Shown here in pieces: positions 17,842 to 25,112 of a stretch of 64,000 bases of DNA. The notes under the pieces were generated by a model. It saw only the letters and a list, made by a program, of their open reading frames with translations, did not search any database and was not told the DNA's origin. The number at the start of each line of letters is the position of its first letter. Within the stretch, counting starts at the first letter, position 1. Both the position numbers and the translations under genes were made by a program. This stretch comes from an uncultured Muribaculaceae bacterium (lineage in GTDB: Bacteria; Bacteroidota; Bacteroidia; Bacteroidales; Muribaculaceae): NCBI GenBank assembly GCA_947178505.1, contig CAMWYR010000007.1, positions 1-64,000 on the forward strand, read 5' to 3'.

Positions 17842-18873
17842 TTATCTTGAACCGGCCGTAGGATTCAATTCTGCTCCGGCAATGAGCTTCTCGAGGCGTG
17901 TGTGCACCTGCGCCGCGCTCTCGCCACGACTCACGATCGTGCCATCGGGCGCCACAAGAATCAGATGCGGGATTCCTGAAAAGCCATATATGTCATATGG
18001 CACATGATTGGTGTTAAAAAGCACAGGCCATTCAATTTCCTGCTTATTTATGATAGCCTTGGTGTCGTCGGGAAGATCGCGCACCGCCACACCGACCACC
18101 TCGACCATTGATCCGAAATCGGCACGGATACGCTTGAGATCCGGAATCTCGCGGATGCAGTAAGGACACCAGCTTGCCCAAAAATCAATAATGGTATATT
18201 TGCCCGTCGGTATCAGTTTCGACAGGCGCGTGGGCCTGCCATTACTGTCCTCGCCGGCAAAATCCACATATTTGTGACCCGGAGCCGTGGCAAGGCGCAG
18301 TTTCGCGAAATTCTCATAATGACGGGCGCGCTTCGAATTGCGCAGCTCGGGAGATGCCTGCGCCAGCAAACTGTCTACCCTTTCCGGATTAGCAAACTTG
18401 AGCCATTCGATGCCGAAGAAATCACTGATCGGATTATCGCGGTTGCTGTTGTAAGCCTTTTCTGCAAAGTCGACATAGAGGTCCATATCATCGAGATCCT
18501 CAATTGAATCGAGACTTGCGATGAGCGTTGCCAGCCGGTCATTGAGGGGCGTGCCGGAAGCCACGGTCGTGGAGTCGGTGACATGAGCGACACCCTTTTC
18601 CGCTATATAGAAAGCGCATATGCGACCATCGACCGAAAGCTGCATGAAGCAGGGAAGCGACAGAGAATCGGAACGCTCCATGACAAACTGAGCCTTGCGG
18701 TCTTTTATCACCGCCGAACCCATCGGTACGGAGTCGGAGTAAGTCATCATCTCTACCGTCTTACCTTCATATCGCTCAGGAAATTCTATATTTAACGTGG
18801 CTTTCTGACGCGAGCAGCCCAACAGCAGGGCCACGGCCGCCAGACAGCCGTATGTAAGATTCTTTATTTTCAT
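17842..18873 (-). CDS. DUF4369-TlpA thioredoxin-like lipoprotein
   Basis: A 343-residue lipoprotein when started at ATG 18873; the longer frame from 18924 would add a non-signal extension. The signal peptide ends in the lipobox LLGC. A DUF4369-type domain (ATLNIEFPERYEGKTVEM to about residue 110) is followed by a helical linker and a TlpA/AhpC-TSA thioredoxin domain with FWASWCPYCIREIPDL and the cis-Pro segment FSGIPHLILV. It probably works as an envelope thiol-disulfide reductase. It sits 34 bp upstream of the acyl-CoA synthetase on the same strand and may share a transcript with it. Confidence 0.88.
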   Translation of the reverse strand: MKIKNLTYGCLAAVALLLGCSRQKATLNIEFPERYEGKTVEMMTYSDSVPMGSAVIKDRKAQFVMERSDSLSLPCFMQLSVDGRICAFYIAEKGVAHVTDSTTVASGTPLNDRLATLIASLDSIEDLDDMDLYVDFAEKAYNSNRDNPISDFFGIEWLKFANPERVDSLLAQASPELRNSKRARHYENFAKLRLATAPGHKYVDFAGEDSNGRPTRLSKLIPTGKYTIIDFWASWCPYCIREIPDLKRIRADFGSMVEVVGVAVRDLPDDTKAIINKQEIEWPVLFNTNHVPYDIYGFSGIPHLILVAPDGTIVSRGESAAQVHTRLEKLIAGAELNPTAGSR

Positions 18874-18986
18874 CAGTGTAATCGCAACTTGATATGTTTC
18901 AGTGAATTTGTCAAACTTCAGCACTTATTATCCGCCGGACGGAGCAATAGAATGAAGAAGGCTATTTAATTTCTAAACGTTGACTT

Positions 18987-20276
18987 TCAGTTATTTGTTT
19001 TATTCACCATTATATCAAGCACGAGATGATCCGTCTCCGACATTGCCTCGCGTCCGATTGAAGTCAGATTGTGGATAGTGGCATCGATATCTTCCGAGAT
19101 AATACCCTCCTGCGACGACACGCATTTTCCATTCATAGCAAGGAGCGCCGAGAGCACTGCGGTGGATACTCCCGATGCTATCTTCATGGCACATGCGGGC
19201 TTGGCGCCGTCGCAGATCATACCCGTGAGGTTGGCAATCATATTCTTGATGGCCGCACACACCTTCTCATAGTCACCACCCATCAGATAGACGAGACCGG
19301 CAGATGCGCCCGTAGAGGCCACCACGCATCCGCAGAGAGCCGAAAGGCGTCCGAGACTCTGCTTGATATAGATACTCGTCAGCGAACTGAGGGCCAGCGC
19401 ACGCGCCAGCTGCTCATCCGATGCTCCGGTTTCCTCAGCGTAGCAGACCACGGGCAACGTTGCCGTGATTCCCTGATTACCGCTTCCGGAGTTGGACATT
19501 ACGGCCACCGGGGCTCCTCCCATGCGAGCGTCGCACGCTGCCGAAGTCAGCGAGAGGATATGACTCACGGGCGTATCGCCGAAAAAGCGGCGTCCACCCC
19601 CCATGAGCACCTTTCCGAGGCCGTGGCCATAATCATCGCGGAGAGCCAGTTCGGCCGCACGGCGGTTGAGGCGCCCGGCCTCGAGGATGAATTCTATGTC
19701 TTCGAAAGGTGTCTCGGTAGCAAACTCATAAACGAGGCGTTCGGTAAGTTTGACATCTCCCGGTGTGCGCTGATTCTCACCTGAAGCTCCCTCCGCCGAC
19801 TCGAGTATCTCGCCGTCGCGCTCCTGAAGTACGAAATTCGTGTGCGAGCCGGAAATCACGCATCGGGACGAATGGCCCCCTCCATCCGCCGTGACATCTA
19901 TATATAGTATTGCCGGAGCCTCCTTATAATGACGAATGTCTATCTTTTCAGCCGCTATCATCTCCTTTCCCTTCTCAATCCATTCGGGATTGACGTCGCG
20001 CAGCACTTCGAGTTTATATTCTGACTTTCCGCACAGGGCGCCGAGTGCCACTGCAATAGGCAACCCGATCATACCGGTGCCCGGGATTCCGACGCCCATC
20101 GCATTCTTGATGATATTTCCGCTTAGGTCGAGGGTTATCTTTTCCGGTGCGCACCCGAGAAGTTCAGTGGCGCGTGCCACACACAGGGCCACAGCAATCG
20201 GTTCGGTGCATCCGATTGCGGGCACCACCTCCTGCTTGATCAGGTCGATTATACGGTTTTTCAGTTCATTATTCAT
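18987..20276 (-). CDS. L-cysteine desulfidase family protein (CyuA/YhaM, UPF0597)
   Basis: A 429-residue cytoplasmic protein of the UPF0597 / serine dehydratase alpha-like family, to which E. coli CyuA (YhaM) and archaeal L-cysteine desulfidase belong. These split L-cysteine to pyruvate, ammonia and sulfide with a [4Fe-4S] cluster and without PLP. Visible signatures are PAIGCTEPIAVALCVARA near 19-36, SNSGSGNQGITATLPV near 259-274 and conserved cysteines in LSALCGCVVAS and MICDGAKPACAMKIASG. Serine rather than cysteine as the substrate cannot be excluded. Length is typical (about 430). It lies in a minus-strand run after tdk. Confidence 0.82.
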   Translation of the reverse strand: MNNELKNRIIDLIKQEVVPAIGCTEPIAVALCVARATELLGCAPEKITLDLSGNIIKNAMGVGIPGTGMIGLPIAVALGALCGKSEYKLEVLRDVNPEWIEKGKEMIAAEKIDIRHYKEAPAILYIDVTADGGGHSSRCVISGSHTNFVLQERDGEILESAEGASGENQRTPGDVKLTERLVYEFATETPFEDIEFILEAGRLNRRAAELALRDDYGHGLGKVLMGGGRRFFGDTPVSHILSLTSAACDARMGGAPVAVMSNSGSGNQGITATLPVVCYAEETGASDEQLARALALSSLTSIYIKQSLGRLSALCGCVVASTGASAGLVYLMGGDYEKVCAAIKNMIANLTGMICDGAKPACAMKIASGVSTAVLSALLAMNGKCVSSQEGIISEDIDATIHNLTSIGREAMSETDHLVLDIMVNKTNN

Positions 20277-20360
20277 GGGATGTAAGGTTGCGTGTTATAA
20301 CTTTGTGTGTTAAGATTTATATGTTGTCACATTTAGGGTTGACCGACCGGACGATTAGGG

Positions 20361-20984
20361 TCAGAGAGGCAACTGGCCCTTCTTCTTGCTCTGTTCGATA
20401 CGCTTGTTGCGCCAGCAATTGCGGCATACAGCGATATAACGTTCGTTACCGCCGATCTCCACCACCTCGCCTTCAGTGATTATGTCGCCCGTTGAGGTGA
20501 CTCGCGCATTCACAATAGTCTTTCGCCCGCATGTGCAGGTAGACTTCACCTCCTCAATCGTATCGGCCACCTCCAGAAGGCGCTTGGAGCCCTCGAAGAG
20601 ATGAGTGCGGAAATCTGTTCGCAGCCCGTAGCACATAACGTTGATTCCATACTTATCCACCACGTAAGCCAGCTGGTCGACCTGCTGCTCGGTGAGAAAC
20701 TGTGCCTCATCCACGAGAATCCATGACGGCAGGTAGCCGTCGGTCTGCTGTAGCTCTTCGACAAGCGTCACCATATTGGATTCCGGATAAATCCAACAGC
20801 ACTCTCTTTCGATGCCTATACGCGAACGAATCACATTGCGCTCGTCGCGCGTGTCGATCACCGGTTTAAAGCAGCGATAGGCCATGCCGCGCTCCTCAAA
20901 ATTATAGGCCGTAGTGAGAAGCAAGGCGGTCTTTGCCGATCCCATCGTGCCGTAACGGAAATAAAGTTTGCCTGTTGGATTCAT
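20361..20984 (-). CDS. tdk: Thymidine kinase
   Basis: A 207-residue type II thymidine kinase that phosphorylates thymidine to dTMP in pyrimidine salvage. The P-loop GTMGSAKT is at 12-19 (Ala in place of the usual Gly before Lys), the Walker B/catalytic motif is VDEAQF near 90-95, and a structural zinc site is formed by CTCG near 145-148 and CRNC near 188-191. The substrate lasso region with the GGNERY segment is intact. A good minus-strand promoter lies at 21094-21125. Confidence 0.94.
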   Translation of the reverse strand: MNPTGKLYFRYGTMGSAKTALLLTTAYNFEERGMAYRCFKPVIDTRDERNVIRSRIGIERECCWIYPESNMVTLVEELQQTDGYLPSWILVDEAQFLTEQQVDQLAYVVDKYGINVMCYGLRTDFRTHLFEGSKRLLEVADTIEEVKSTCTCGRKTIVNARVTSTGDIITEGEVVEIGGNERYIAVCRNCWRNKRIEQSKKKGQLPL

Positions 20985-21093
20985 TTCTTTATCAGAAGAT
21001 TATTATTCCGTCGGGGGCTCCCGACGCCTCAAAATGATTATCGCAACGAAGATTATAAGAGTTGTCTACAATCATTTTAAAAAAAAGTTTACG

Positions 21094-21125
21094 CGAATAT
21101 AAAAAAATTTTATGATTTGGTCAAA
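21094..21125 (-). promoter_or_regulatory. Promoter of tdk
   Basis: Read on the minus strand: TTTG (complement of 21122-21125), a 20-bp spacer and TATATTCG (complement of 21094-21101), close to the TAnnTTTG consensus. The leader would be about 100 nt. Confidence 0.55.
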
Positions 21126-21204
21126 CATTTTAAGCTTCATCAGCGTTATGCTGACATAAAACGTTCCACGAAACAGACAACAATAACAAAACAATAGATA
21201 CCAG

Positions 21205-21212
21205 AAAGGAGG
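21205..21212 (+). promoter_or_regulatory. Unusually strong Shine-Dalgarno AAAGGAGG
   Basis: AAAGGAGG lies 5 bp before the ATG at 21218. Bacteroidota genes rarely carry a good Shine-Dalgarno, and most genes in this window have none, so this one stands out. Confidence 0.7.
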
Positions 21213-21217
21213 ACACT

Positions 21218-21826
21218 ATGAACAATGCCAATGTAATTTCGGTGAATCCCGGCGTAAAGACCCTCGGCGAACTCAATATAAACGAAATCAATCTGGCGCG
21301 CCTGAGCAGAACAATCTCCAACACAGGCCGTAGTACGTCATCATTCAAAAAAGCACTTGATTTCACCTTCGGTATCGGCCGCACCACTGCCTCCTCAATG
21401 TCGAGTCGGCTTCTTGCCGTTCGCACGGTTGCGGGCACCCTGTTTTCTGCTTTCGGAACTTTATCCCTCGCCGGCAGTTCAATGATTGCGTTGCCTCACC
21501 TTCTTGCAGTCTCCTCATTAGTGCTGGGGCTCTCCCTTCTTACCGGCTTATGTACCCGCATAGCCTCCCTTGCAGCGGCAGCCATGGCCTTCATCGCAAG
21601 CTATTCGGCTCTGATGAGCGGCACCCTCGACTCTACAGCACTACTTGTTGCCGTGTCGGGAGTGGTGTTCTGCGTGCTCGGTCCCGGCCGTTACAGCGCC
21701 GACGCTTATCTGCGCAGCGGTCTGCACCGAATCTACCGCAATATGCACCGCTACGATCCTGAGCGCAACGCTGATAAACTCAATTTCGAATATAACGCAT
21801 TCAGCGCTGTCGATCGTCTTCGCTGA
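21218..21826 (+). CDS. Small integral membrane protein, DoxX-like
   Basis: A 202-residue protein. The first 70 residues are polar (NINEINLARLSRTISNTGRS); about four hydrophobic segments follow between 65 and 155 (for example LAVRTVAGTLFSAFGTLSLAG, LLAVSSLVLGLSLLTGL, IASLAAAAMAFIASYSAL, STALLVAVSGVVFCVLG), and then a GPGRYSADAYLR motif and a charged C-terminal tail. The four-helix bundle and GPGR-S motif recall DoxX-like proteins, but the match is only by eye. A strong Shine-Dalgarno decides the start. Its 3' end overlaps that of nth by 26 bp, tail to tail. Confidence 0.6.
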   Translation: MNNANVISVNPGVKTLGELNINEINLARLSRTISNTGRSTSSFKKALDFTFGIGRTTASSMSSRLLAVRTVAGTLFSAFGTLSLAGSSMIALPHLLAVSSLVLGLSLLTGLCTRIASLAAAAMAFIASYSALMSGTLDSTALLVAVSGVVFCVLGPGRYSADAYLRSGLHRIYRNMHRYDPERNADKLNFEYNAFSAVDRLR

Positions 21827-22451
21827 TATAGGATCTACAATAACTCTTGATGGCACAGTTAAGGCAGTCGGGACGACGCGCCTTGCATACGTAGCGTCCA
21901 TGAAGGATAAGCCAGTGATGCGCTGTCGCCACGTATTCCTCCGGTATATATTTAATCAGTGTCTTCTCCGTGGTGAGCGGATTTTTTGAATTTCGTGTCA
22001 ACCCTATGCGGTTGCTGACGCGGAACACGTGTGTATCCACCGCCATAGCCGCCTTATTCCACACCACGGACAGCATGACGTTGGCCGTCTTGCGCCCGAC
22101 TCCCGGCAGCTTCACGAGATTGTCGAGATCCGAAGGCAACTCGCCTCCGAAATCAGAGCAGATCATGCGGGCAGCCTTTATCAGGGCCTTAGTCTTATTG
22201 TTGGGAAAAGTAACCGACTTTATATATTCATACACTTCTTCTTCTGACGCCGCAGCGAGACTCTCCGCATCGGGGAATCGCTCGAAGAGCGGCGGCGTAA
22301 CGATGTTTATCCGTTTGTCTGTGCACTGAGCCGAAAGAATGACGGCCAGTAGCAGATGAAACGGAGTGTCATAGTGTAACTCAGTTTTAGGAGAGGGCAT
22401 GATTTCCTTGAAAATGGAAATCACGCCCTCATAACGTTCTTTTATAGTCAT
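21801..22451 (-). CDS. nth: Endonuclease III
   Basis: A 216-residue base excision repair glycosylase/AP lyase for oxidised pyrimidines. The helix-hairpin-helix LPGVGRKTANVML is at 115-127 with the catalytic Lys121, the catalytic Asp is Asp139 in VDTHVFRV, and the [4Fe-4S] ligands are Cys189, Cys196, Cys199 and Cys205 (C-X6-C-X2-C-X5-C). All key residues and the length match active Nth. It overlaps the convergent membrane-protein gene by 26 bp and sits 68 bp after pheS on the same strand. Confidence 0.96.
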   Translation of the reverse strand: MTIKERYEGVISIFKEIMPSPKTELHYDTPFHLLLAVILSAQCTDKRINIVTPPLFERFPDAESLAAASEEEVYEYIKSVTFPNNKTKALIKAARMICSDFGGELPSDLDNLVKLPGVGRKTANVMLSVVWNKAAMAVDTHVFRVSNRIGLTRNSKNPLTTEKTLIKYIPEEYVATAHHWLILHGRYVCKARRPDCLNCAIKSYCRSYISEDDRQR

Positions 22452-22519
22452 TCAGCTATAGTGTTCAGCCGCAAGCGACCGGCTTGATTTTATTCATGCT
22501 CCTTGACGGAAGTGCAATA

Positions 22520-23551
22520 TTAATGGGCAGCCTCAAATTCGCGGAGGAAACGCACATCATTTTCCGAGAACATGCGGAGGTCTTTCACCTTATACTTAAG
22601 ATTGGTGATTCGCTCGATACCCATACCGAAAGCATAACCCGAATATACCTCCGGATCAATACCGCAGGCCTTGAGCACGTTGGGATCCACCATACCGCAA
22701 CCGAGAATCTCAACCCAGCCGGTATACTTACAGAAACCACATCCCTTTCCGCCGCAGATATCGCAGCTGATATCCATCTCGGCCGAGGGCTCGGTGAAGG
22801 GGAAGTAAGAGGGACGGAGGCGTATTTTTGTTTCGGGGCCGAACATCTGGCGGGCAAAACCGAGGAGCACCTGCTTGAGATCTGCGAACGATACATTCTT
22901 GTCGATATAGAGGCCCTCCACCTGATGGAAGAAGCAATGCGCACGCGCCGAGATAGCTTCATTGCGGTAGACACGGCCCGGACACACGATTCGGATCGGG
23001 GGCCGCGTGTGCTCCATCACGCGCGTCTGCACAGATGAGGTATGCGTGCGGAGAAGCACGTCGACCGGAGTACGCCCGATAAAGAACGTGTCCTGCATGT
23101 CGCGCGCAGGGTGGTCGGGAGGGAAGTTCAGACTCTCGAACACATGCCAGTCGTCTTCAATCTCCGGACCTTCAGCAATAGTGAATCCCATACCGGCGAA
23201 TATGCGCAGAATCTCCTTCTTGACCAGCGAGAGAGGATGACGCGTGCCGAGCGGAAGGGGCGACGCCGTGCGGGTAAGGTCGATATCATCGGCAGCCACC
23301 TCGTCGGCCAGCTCGAAACTCTCCTTTAGCCGGGCGATACGCTCGGTCACGAATGCCTTGAGTTCGTTGATCTTCTGACCCAGTTCACGCTTCTGCTCAG
23401 CAGGCACGTTGCGGAACTCCGACATAAGTTCGGACACCGCACCCTTCTTGCTGAGGTATTTAATACGTAATTGTTCGACCGCCTCTTTATTGACCGCCTG
23501 CGCGGCGGCGATCTCTTCCTTTATAGCTTTAATTTTTTCGAGCATAATCAT
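22520..23551 (-). CDS. pheS: Phenylalanyl-tRNA synthetase alpha subunit
   Basis: The 343-residue catalytic subunit of the heterotetrameric class II synthetase. The N-terminal coiled coil occupies about 1-90. The catalytic core has HPLSLVKKEILRIFAGMGF near 105-123, motif 2 around VYRNEAISARAHCFFHQVEGLYID near 192-215 and motif 3 GYAFGMGIERITNLKY near 305-320. The start may be 23551 or the second Met at 23545; they differ by two residues. pheT is not adjacent, so the beta subunit must be encoded elsewhere, as is common in Bacteroidota. Confidence 0.96.
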   Translation of the reverse strand: MIMLEKIKAIKEEIAAAQAVNKEAVEQLRIKYLSKKGAVSELMSEFRNVPAEQKRELGQKINELKAFVTERIARLKESFELADEVAADDIDLTRTASPLPLGTRHPLSLVKKEILRIFAGMGFTIAEGPEIEDDWHVFESLNFPPDHPARDMQDTFFIGRTPVDVLLRTHTSSVQTRVMEHTRPPIRIVCPGRVYRNEAISARAHCFFHQVEGLYIDKNVSFADLKQVLLGFARQMFGPETKIRLRPSYFPFTEPSAEMDISCDICGGKGCGFCKYTGWVEILGCGMVDPNVLKACGIDPEVYSGYAFGMGIERITNLKYKVKDLRMFSENDVRFLREFEAAH

Positions 23552-23567
23552 TAGAAGTTGCGAAATG

Positions 23568-23575
23568 CAAATTTA
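23568..23575 (-). promoter_or_regulatory. -7 element upstream of pheS
   Basis: On the minus strand TAAATTTG (complement of 23568-23575) fits the TAnnTTTG consensus, about 17 bp before the pheS start, giving a very short leader. No good TTTG is found at the expected distance upstream. Confidence 0.45.
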
Positions 23576-23638
23576 CTAAAAAAGCGTGAGAAATAAGAAT
23601 CAATTACCGATATTTCTCATTAAAAAAAGAAAAAAAAG

Positions 23639-23666
23639 AAAAATCCGATGGTAAAGACGGATTTTT
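23639..23666. promoter_or_regulatory. 9-bp inverted repeat upstream of the second TetR gene
   Basis: AAAAATCCG (23639-23647) and CGGATTTTT (23658-23666) are perfect reverse complements with a 10-bp spacer, just before the TetR -7 element at 23671. It could be the autoregulatory operator. It also resembles a weak hairpin terminator with flanking A and T runs, so the assignment is open. Confidence 0.4.
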
Positions 23667-23670
23667 TTTG

Positions 23671-23678
23671 TAATTTCG
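23671..23678 (+). promoter_or_regulatory. -7 element of the second TetR gene
   Basis: TAATTTCG at 23671-23678, one base off TAnnTTTG, 29 bp before the ATG at 23708. The upstream -33 element is weak. Confidence 0.4.
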
Positions 23679-23707
23679 CATTTAAAGCAAAAAATCCGAA
23701 GTCTATA

Positions 23708-24301
23708 ATGGTAAAAAAAACCCGCGATAAATTCATAGAGGTAGCCCGGTCGCTCTTTGCCCGCAAGGGGGTAGAAAACACTACCATGAACGACATAGCT
23801 ACGGCTTCGGACAAGGGAAGACGCACGATCTATACCTACTTCAAGAGCAAGCGTGAGATCTTCAATGCCGTGATAGAAAGCGAGAGCGACGACCTTCTGC
23901 AGAACCTCAATTCAATCGTATCGAAGCCGATATCGCCTGAGCAGAAGCTGCGTGAATACGTGGCGACGCGTATGGAAACAATGCGCGAGATTGTGGCCCG
24001 CAACGGATCATTACGCGCCGGATTCTTCCGCGACGTCAGGAAGGTTGACCGTGCGCGCGCTGTCATTGCCAAGAAGGAAATCTCGATGCTTATGCATATT
24101 CTTCACGAAGGAGAGGTGCTCGGCGTGTTCGTTCCGCTTGATGTGAAGAAGACGGCAATAATCATCACTAATTCCATACACGGCTTCGATGTGCCCTATA
24201 TCCGTAACAGCCTTGCCGAGTACGGAATCCCGAAAGAGGATATAGCCGGTATGATTTCCGATATGGTGCTCAACGGAATTATTCTCCGGGACCAGTCATG
24301 A
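23708..24301 (+). CDS. TetR/AcrR-family transcriptional regulator
   Basis: A 197-residue TetR-family protein. The frame extends upstream to 23648, but that would cover the predicted promoter; ATG 23708 gives a normal N-terminus (MVKKTRDKFIEVARSLFARKG). The DNA-binding helix-turn-helix is ENTTMNDIATASDKGRRTIYTYFKSKREIF, residues about 20-50. The rest is an all-helical ligand domain. It lies 63 bp upstream of fabG, so control of fatty acid synthesis is possible. The ligand is unknown. Confidence 0.88.
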   Translation: MVKKTRDKFIEVARSLFARKGVENTTMNDIATASDKGRRTIYTYFKSKREIFNAVIESESDDLLQNLNSIVSKPISPEQKLREYVATRMETMREIVARNGSLRAGFFRDVRKVDRARAVIAKKEISMLMHILHEGEVLGVFVPLDVKKTAIIITNSIHGFDVPYIRNSLAEYGIPKEDIAGMISDMVLNGIILRDQS

Positions 24302-24364
24302 GAACATGCCGCAAATAGAATCGCAAACATCACGAAAACATCATTCAATCAAGAAATATAACTT

Positions 24365-25111
24365 ATGAAAATGCTTGAAGGAAAAGTGGCCGTCATCACC
24401 GGGGCGGCCCGTGGTATCGGCAAGGAAATTGCCCTTAAGTTCGCTTCTGAAGGCGCAGACATCGCATTCACCGACCTCGTGATTGACGAAAACGGCAAGA
24501 AAACAGAAGAAGAGATTGCCGCTTACGGCGTAAAGGTAAAAGGCTATGCTTCGAATGCAGCTGATTTCGCTGCCACAGAAGAAGTCGTGAAGCAGATTAA
24601 GGATGATTTCGGCCGTATCGATATCCTCGTCAATAATGCAGGCATCACTAAAGATGGCCTTATGCTCCGCATGACTGAGCAGCAGTGGGATGCCGTAATC
24701 GCCGTCAACCTTAAGTCGGCATTCAACTACATCCACGCAGTACTCCCGATCATGATGCGCCAAAAATCAGGCTCCATCATCAACATGGCCTCTGTAGTGG
24801 GCGTGCACGGCAACGCCGGCCAGTCGAATTACGCAGCTTCCAAGGCAGGCCTCATCGCTCTTGCCAAGAGTATAGCTCAGGAGGTGGGCTCACGCGGCAT
24901 CCGCGCCAACGCCATCGCCCCCGGCTTCATCGAGACTGCCATGACCGCCGCTCTTCCCGACGAGGTGCGCGCTGAATGGTGCCAGAAAATTCCGTTGCGC
25001 CGCGGCGGTAAGGTTGAGGATATTGCGAATGTAGCTACTTTCCTCGCTTCTGATATGTCAGGCTATGTGACCGGACAGGTGATCCAGGTCGACGGCGGTA
25101 TGAATATGTAA
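24365..25111 (+). CDS. fabG: 3-oxoacyl-[acyl-carrier-protein] reductase
   Basis: A 248-residue short-chain dehydrogenase that reduces 3-oxoacyl-ACP with NADPH in type II fatty acid synthesis. The nucleotide-binding TGAARGIG is at 12-19, NNAG at 90-93, and the catalytic tetrad is Asn115, Ser143, Tyr156 and Lys160 (NYAASKAGL). The C-terminal GYVTGQVIQVDGGMNM is the family signature. Sequence and length match FabG better than other SDRs, though paralogous SDR functions cannot be fully excluded. recG begins 1 bp after its stop. Confidence 0.93.
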   Translation: MKMLEGKVAVITGAARGIGKEIALKFASEGADIAFTDLVIDENGKKTEEEIAAYGVKVKGYASNAADFAATEEVVKQIKDDFGRIDILVNNAGITKDGLMLRMTEQQWDAVIAVNLKSAFNYIHAVLPIMMRQKSGSIINMASVVGVHGNAGQSNYAASKAGLIALAKSIAQEVGSRGIRANAIAPGFIETAMTAALPDEVRAEWCQKIPLRRGGKVEDIANVATFLASDMSGYVTGQVIQVDGGMNM

Positions 25112-25112
25112 T

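Noticed and set aside
20277..20360. Possible extra small gene between the cysteine desulfidase-like gene and tdk
   Set aside because: The 84-bp gap holds no frame with plausible composition.
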